Assembly (NCBI GenBank): GCA_016801885.1
Contig: JAFBJY010001501.1
Location: 1 to 64,000, forward strand
Origin: Toxotes chatareus
Lineage: Eukaryota > Chordata > Actinopteri > Toxotidae
Direction of reading: 5' to 3'
DNA: 64,000 nt
Made by a program: the position numbers and the translations under genes. Under the pieces are notes generated by a model that did not search any database, had not been told where the DNA came from, and saw only the letters and a program-made list of their open reading frames with translations. Below are positions 59,201-64,000 of this stretch, piece by piece. Position 1 is the first letter of the stretch, and the number at the start of each line of letters is the position of its first letter.

Positions 59201-61200
59201 CTGCGCGCCCCCTCTACTGGCCGAGCGAGACTCTAACAATCGAACACAGAGCAATGGATTACAATAATCCCGATCTGCAAATCAAAGTATATTTTTAACT
59301 CTTTCCAAGCCTATTTTAATAAAACAATGAATTAACAAAATTTTAACAGGAAATTAAAATGAAATACGTTTGTTACCATCATGAATTAACCTATTTTCTA
59401 CCACAGATGGAGATGAATTAAAGCGTTTTCATCATCATTGCATTCATAACAGATTTCTAGCCATTGCTTTCATATCATTCTTATGACCAGTACATATGCA
59501 GCTCCTAAACCTTCAGCAGAAGAACCAGATCCCAGCTCAGGTCACTGCTGAAGAAATGATCAATGTTGTCTGAGAGAGCGCTGAGTTACTGAGACTCAAA
59601 CAGACAGTCCACCACTACACCTTTAACTCTGCTCATGTCACACCAATCTGTCTGTAGTGAAATAAAGTGCAAGAGTAAAGATGAAGCTTCTGTTGTGTTT
59701 CTGTTTGACCACTTTGGGAGTTTGAACTGGAGGATTTTGATGATCCAAACCTCTTATGATGCTGGTGAGACTAGAATCCCAACAACACTTCAAATAGTTT
59801 GGAGTGAATTGTTACATTAGGTTGATTTTAATGTCTAAACATGTAAAAACTGCTCTTCTAATGTCTTGTTTCAGGTGTGGACAGTGAACGTCATCAATAA
59901 AATGAGGGATGCTGAGGTTGAAGCCTGAATGCTCCTCACGTCCCCAGAGGCCTTAGCTCCTAATTTTCAGTGAGTCACATTTGACACACGTTCTTTATTA
60001 ACAGTTGATCTACAGTGGTTTTAATATCTCTGATATATTCTGAAAGGTTGTTGTAAATTTTATTGACTGTAACCCACAGACAGGCAGCAGGAGGCACCCA
60101 GCACCAAAATGGTCTGTCCACAAGAGGTGGTGATGGAGGTGGATCCCAGAGTCCTGCAGGGATTCTGGGTGCTTCCACCTCGTCCCCTTTTAAAAAGACC
60201 TTTCCAGGCCCTCAGCAAACTTTCTTTATCCTTTAAATAAACTTGAGTAACCACCTACCTGTTTGTGTGGTCTTCCTTGTTTTGTTGTGAATTTGGAGCC
60301 AGTTCATGACAATCTCAGGTTTTCTCTGAGGGGTTTGGTTTCCTCAGTTAAACCCAGCACAGAGGCTCTGATGGTGGACTATGGTTGAGAGAAACTGGTC
60401 TTACTCTGACTGAGGGACCAGACTGTTAAAATAAAAACCATCACAGAGTCACAGAGGACTGAGAGCCTGTGTTGAAACTTTCAAACAGCACAGTGTCAGG
60501 TGTTTTACTTGTCACAGTTGAAGCAGCTGCTGTGACATCAACAACAAATGCTTGACAAAGAGGATATTTGTGTTTCCCAACTTTAAGGCTGCAACAACAC
60601 ACTCACACAACCTAACATGTCTTGAAATGCAGTTCCCAACATTTCTGAATTTTCAGTAACAGTGTCATTATTCTGTGAAGTTCCACATTAATATCTGTTC
60701 TTGAAGAACTTGTATTTGGAGGTTTTAGTGAGAGAAATGTCTCATTGTGGACTGAGGGGAACAATCATTTCTGCCAGCAGCGAGAAGACAAACACTCATC
60801 AAGTCCTTCATCCCTACAGCTCTGAAGAATCCATCAGTACCATGACTCACGACCGTTACTCATCTAAAAATGACGTTTTCACTGTGAGTCTGAGCTCAGT
60901 ATTCAGCTGCTGAAATTGTGGTGTCAGGTTTTGTGCAGTGTGTTAAGAATCCATCTATGCTTCACCCCTCCTCACCCTTCTGTGCTTCACCCATCTGTGT
61001 GTACTTCAATGAGGGAGATTCCATTGGTGGTTGCCCTTGCAGCACTTGTTGTTCCCTTGTGTGCCACTCTGCCTGCTATTGCTGCATCACAAGGGATAAT
61101 CACTCATGCTTTGCATGCATGTGTTGGGAGCTTTAGAGACACTGGAAAGTATTTTTAAAAACCCAATCGAAAGAAGCCCAGATTCCATTAAAAAACAAAG
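59201..61200. other. No gene recognised
   Basis: Short frames only (for example 60701-60913, plus). No splice-supported gene model found. Confidence 0.45.
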
Positions 61201-61806
61201 TGTGGTTAGAGCGTGGTTGTTAGGAGGGTGTTGTGGTGCACGTGAGAAAAAACTCCATTAGACATCAGGCCTGCAAAATACCAGAAAAAAAAAAGATAGA
61301 TGCACACCAATCAAATGGAGGGAATTAGAAAGGGATATACGCAGTTACACCCAGACCTGTCCTTGAACCTGGTCAACAGTCTTCCATTGGTCATGTGTAA
61401 AGGCCACGTGCTGTACTTTTTTGATGTAAGATGGGAAGGGCTAAATTTTAGACATGAGTAGAATCACGCAAAAAATAACTAATGAAAGGGAAAAAGGGAT
61501 GTGGTCAGACATGTCCCTTGGTCTGTAACACACCTACAATTTACAATATAAAAAGTGATGCACAGATGGTAAAAGTCATCAGTCATTTTCTGCAGGGCGG
61601 CTCAAGCTTTTGAATTCTGTATTGAAGAATAAAGCTCTATGGATTCAACTTCTCTGGTCTCCAGTGCTTAAGATGTGCCTCTTTGAAAAGAAGAGATGAA
61701 CACTTGAATGAAGAGTAAATAAGTAAGGTGTGGGGACTCAGCCAGACTTGGACTCAGCTTCAACTGGCCCTTAGCTAGGTCTACAGCCTGGTCTGAAAAA
61801 TCCACA
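61201..61806 (+). mobile_element. LTR-like element
   Basis: Begins TGTGGTTAG and ends AAAAATCCACA. It has a TATA-like ATATAAAAAG at about 61548 and AATAAAG at about 61628 followed by CTCTGGTCTCCAG, the order of an LTR. The right half parallels 8680-8958. No coding interior and no clear target duplication. Probably a solo LTR of the same broad retroelement family. Confidence 0.5.
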
Positions 61807-61837
61807 TCAGAAGGAAACAGCAAAGGACGACAAAGGA

Positions 61838-62261
61838 CTGAGCTTTATCCACCTGCCCACATCAAACATTATCATTAACAGGAGTCTTAACACTGGAAGC
61901 AATAGCAGAAAATGTTTGGTTTGCACTGGCAGTAACATCACACACCTCTTATACAGATTGGAAATGATCAGTAAACCATGAGATCAGGCTGAGATCTCAA
62001 AGTACAAACTATAAACACAAACCATAATGTCTGGTAGACAAGTGGAGCAACCAAAAGAAGTGATCTGGACTTTCCTGTAGTTTCCTCTTGTCCTTGTAAC
62101 AGCAGTAGCTCCTCCCTTCCTTGTCAATAATTGTGCAGAAATATCTGAGTGCTTCTTTCTTCCTAAATCATGAGCAAGTCCTGTCCAGTCCAACTGTTTC
62201 TGCTCCTGTTTGACTTCTGAACTTGTCTCTGGCTGTGTGTCCACTTACAGCAGCCTGTGAC
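61838..62261 (-). repeat. Third copy of the arm sequence with repeated unit copy 4
   Basis: 61890-62010 resembles 42140-42265, and 62055-62255 is the repeated unit with minus-strand frame from 62244 (MDTQPETSSEVKQEQKQLDW onward). Intervening arm sequence is missing. The unit is cut at GTGACATCA by the LINE tail. Confidence 0.6.
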
Positions 62262-64000
62262 ATCAATTCAATTCAATTCAATTCAATTTTATTTATATAG
62301 CGCCTTCCACAATCAAAATTGTCTCAAAGCGCTTTACAGAGACCCAGAGCCTGACCCCAGAGCATGCACTTAAGGCGACAGTGGCAAGGAAAACTCCCTT
62401 TTAACAGGAAGGAACCTTGAGCAGAACCTGGCTCAGATGGGGGACCCTCCTGCCGATGGCCGGGCTGGGTGAAAGGAGGAAAAGGAGGAAGATAGGACAG
62501 CTAGGATTGGAGGAGAGGGGGAGAAGGACATGCAGCATAATACAGACAATGTGGGTCAGCATTTACATTACAGTTAGCGAACAGTTATTGGATAATGTGT
62601 GCTCAGCAGAATAGAATTATGAAACAGAGCACGGAGGCAGAAAGCTGTCATGACTGGTAATTATTTACATTACAGTCTGCAAAGAATATTAATCAAATAT
62701 TTATCTGTAGCAGAATGGAACATTAAACATGTTAGAAATAGATCATTGTAAACAATAAACAGCAGCAGGTGGGTGGAGCCAGGACCATAGGACATGCAGC
62801 TCCGGAGCCAGAGGTACCTGCAGTAAGGTACAGAGAAAGAGAGACCAGAGAGAAACAAACACAGGACTACGGGACAGAGAGGACACAGAGTTAATGACAT
62901 GTAATAAAGGCTAATAAATTTGAGAGTGGGTCTGAGGAGAGAAAGAGAAAGAAGAAGTGCGCAGTAAATCATGGGATGTCCCCCAGCAGCCTAGGCCTAT
63001 AGCAGTATAACTAGGGGATGATTCAGTTGCCTGAGCCAGCCCTACTAAGGGCTATATCCTTAACTGTAACGGTGTCTATAGAGATAATTGTGACTAACTA
63101 TAAGTTTAATAAATAACTAGGACTGTAACTACAACTAATTATAAGCTTTATCAAACAAGAAGGTTTTAAGCTTCGTTTTAAAATTAGAGAGGGTGTCTGC
63201 TTCCCGAACCCAAACTGGCAGTTGGTTCCATAGGAGAGGGGCCTGATAGCTAAAGGCTCGGCCTCCCATTCTACTTTTAGAGATTTTGGGAACCATAAGC
63301 AAACCTGCATTCTGGGAACGAAGCAATCTGTTAGGATGATATGGTACAATCAGCTCTTTGAGATATGAAGGAGCCTGGCCATTGAGGGCCTTATATGTAA
63401 GGAGAAGGATTTTAAAATCAATTCTGGATTTTACAGGAAGCCAATGAAGAGAAGTTAGTACAGGAGTAATATGATCTCTCTTGCTAATTCCAGTCAGTGC
63501 TCTTGCTGCAGCATTTTGGATCAGCTGGAGGCTTTTTAGAGAGTTAACTGGACATCCTGATAATAGGGAATTACAGTAGTCCAGCCTAGAAGTAACAAAA
63601 GCATGGACTAATTTTTCAGCATCCCTGCGACAGAATGTTCCTAATCTTACTGATATTGCGCAGGTGAAAGAAGGCAGTCCTAAAGACTTGTTTTATATGT
63701 GAGTTAAAGGACAGATCCTGATCAAAAATAACTCCAAGGTTCCTCACAGTCGTACTGGAGGCTAAATTAATGCCATCCAGAGTAACTATATGATTAGATA
63801 AACTGTTTCTGAGGTGTTTGGGACCAAACAAAATAACCTCAGTTTTGTCTGAATTCAGAAGAAGAAAGTTACAGGTCATCCAGGCCTTTATGTCATTAAG
63901 ACATGCCTGAAGTATGGTTAACTGATCTGTTTCGTCTGGTTTCATAGATAAATATAGCTGGGTATCATCCGCATGGAAATTTATTCCATGCTTCCTGATA
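62262..64000 (-). mobile_element. LINE with ATTCA tail, running off the right edge
   Basis: ATTCA pentamers at 62265-62287, a 3' UTR of about 850 bp (62290 to about 63140), then minus-strand coding sequence to the edge. 62262-62888 is nearly identical to the truncated copy at 41455-42081. Confidence 0.9.
63140..64000 (-). CDS. LINE reverse transcriptase, C-terminal part
   Basis: Frame from the right edge to 63616 reads [33 protein letters not shown] and [20 protein letters not shown], then [14 protein letters not shown]. Near the end lie [20 protein letters not shown] and [20 protein letters not shown], closing with [14 protein letters not shown]. These are the post-catalytic thumb and C-terminal motifs of teleost LINE ORF2; the active site lies beyond the window. 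At least one frame change occurs at about 63610. Clade not decided (Nimb or L2-like are candidates). Confidence 0.8.

Noticed and set aside
1..64000. CRISPR arrays, rRNA genes, bacterial operons
   Set aside because: No such pattern; introns, microsatellites and eukaryotic transposons show a fish nuclear genome.

Overview
The window is nuclear DNA of a ray-finned fish, most likely a percomorph teleost. It is rich in introns and microsatellites and densely packed with transposable elements of teleost type: Merlin, Harbinger, hAT and Tc1 DNA transposons, non-LTR retrotransposons with GATAA or ATTCA tails, and LTR elements. No complete ordinary host gene was found. Host coding sequence appears as isolated exons, broken frames and a few unrecognised ORFs.

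Layout. 1-4002: a decayed Merlin copy with an internal deletion. 3005-6640 and 18240-21893: two direct copies of one duplicated segment. Each carries the 3' end of a Merlin copy, a minus-strand first coding exon, the last exon of a second minus-strand gene, repeated poly(A)-signal blocks, and a promoter with two full CRE sites and a TATA box. 7228-9240: a minisatellite array of about 26 bp units, split by an LTR-like insertion. 9240-18240: AT- and TG-rich sequence with LINE debris, two tRNA-like SINE heads and a solo LTR with a 5-bp target duplication. 21893-23275: exon-like host sequence that runs into the best element of the window.

23243-29523 is a 6.3-kb Merlin transposon with terminal inverted repeats of about 700 bp. 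It carries two divergent four-exon genes: a Merlin (IS1595/ISXO2-type) DDE transposase on the plus strand, and on the minus strand a protein with the C-terminal domain, coiled coil and Ser/Lys-rich linker of CCDC106. Each gene needs only one base to be fully open, and all splice phases agree. I do not know of a Merlin element described with such a second gene; this is the main find.

29524-41100: a 5'-exon-like block, a left-truncated Harbinger element (Myb-like partner gene and HARBI1-like transposase facing each other), a second solo LTR with target duplication, a Tc1 transposase remnant, and an intact acidic ORF of 194 codons behind a cluster of CRE-like motifs. 41127-53558: a large inverted duplication whose left arm was later split by two LINE insertions, while the right arm keeps both empty sites. 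A roughly 200-bp unit with a conserved open frame recurs here and again near 62 kb. 54000-64000: a decayed TE-like ORF, an inverted copy of the 31.6-kb block, an hAT transposase cut at its 5' side by an element with Merlin-like ends, a second LTR-like element, and a LINE running off the right edge.

Exon structures are conceptual, from splice signals and reading frames only. Alignments were made by eye, so family names are inferences from motifs and boundaries are approximate unless a target duplication or a TIR end fixes them.
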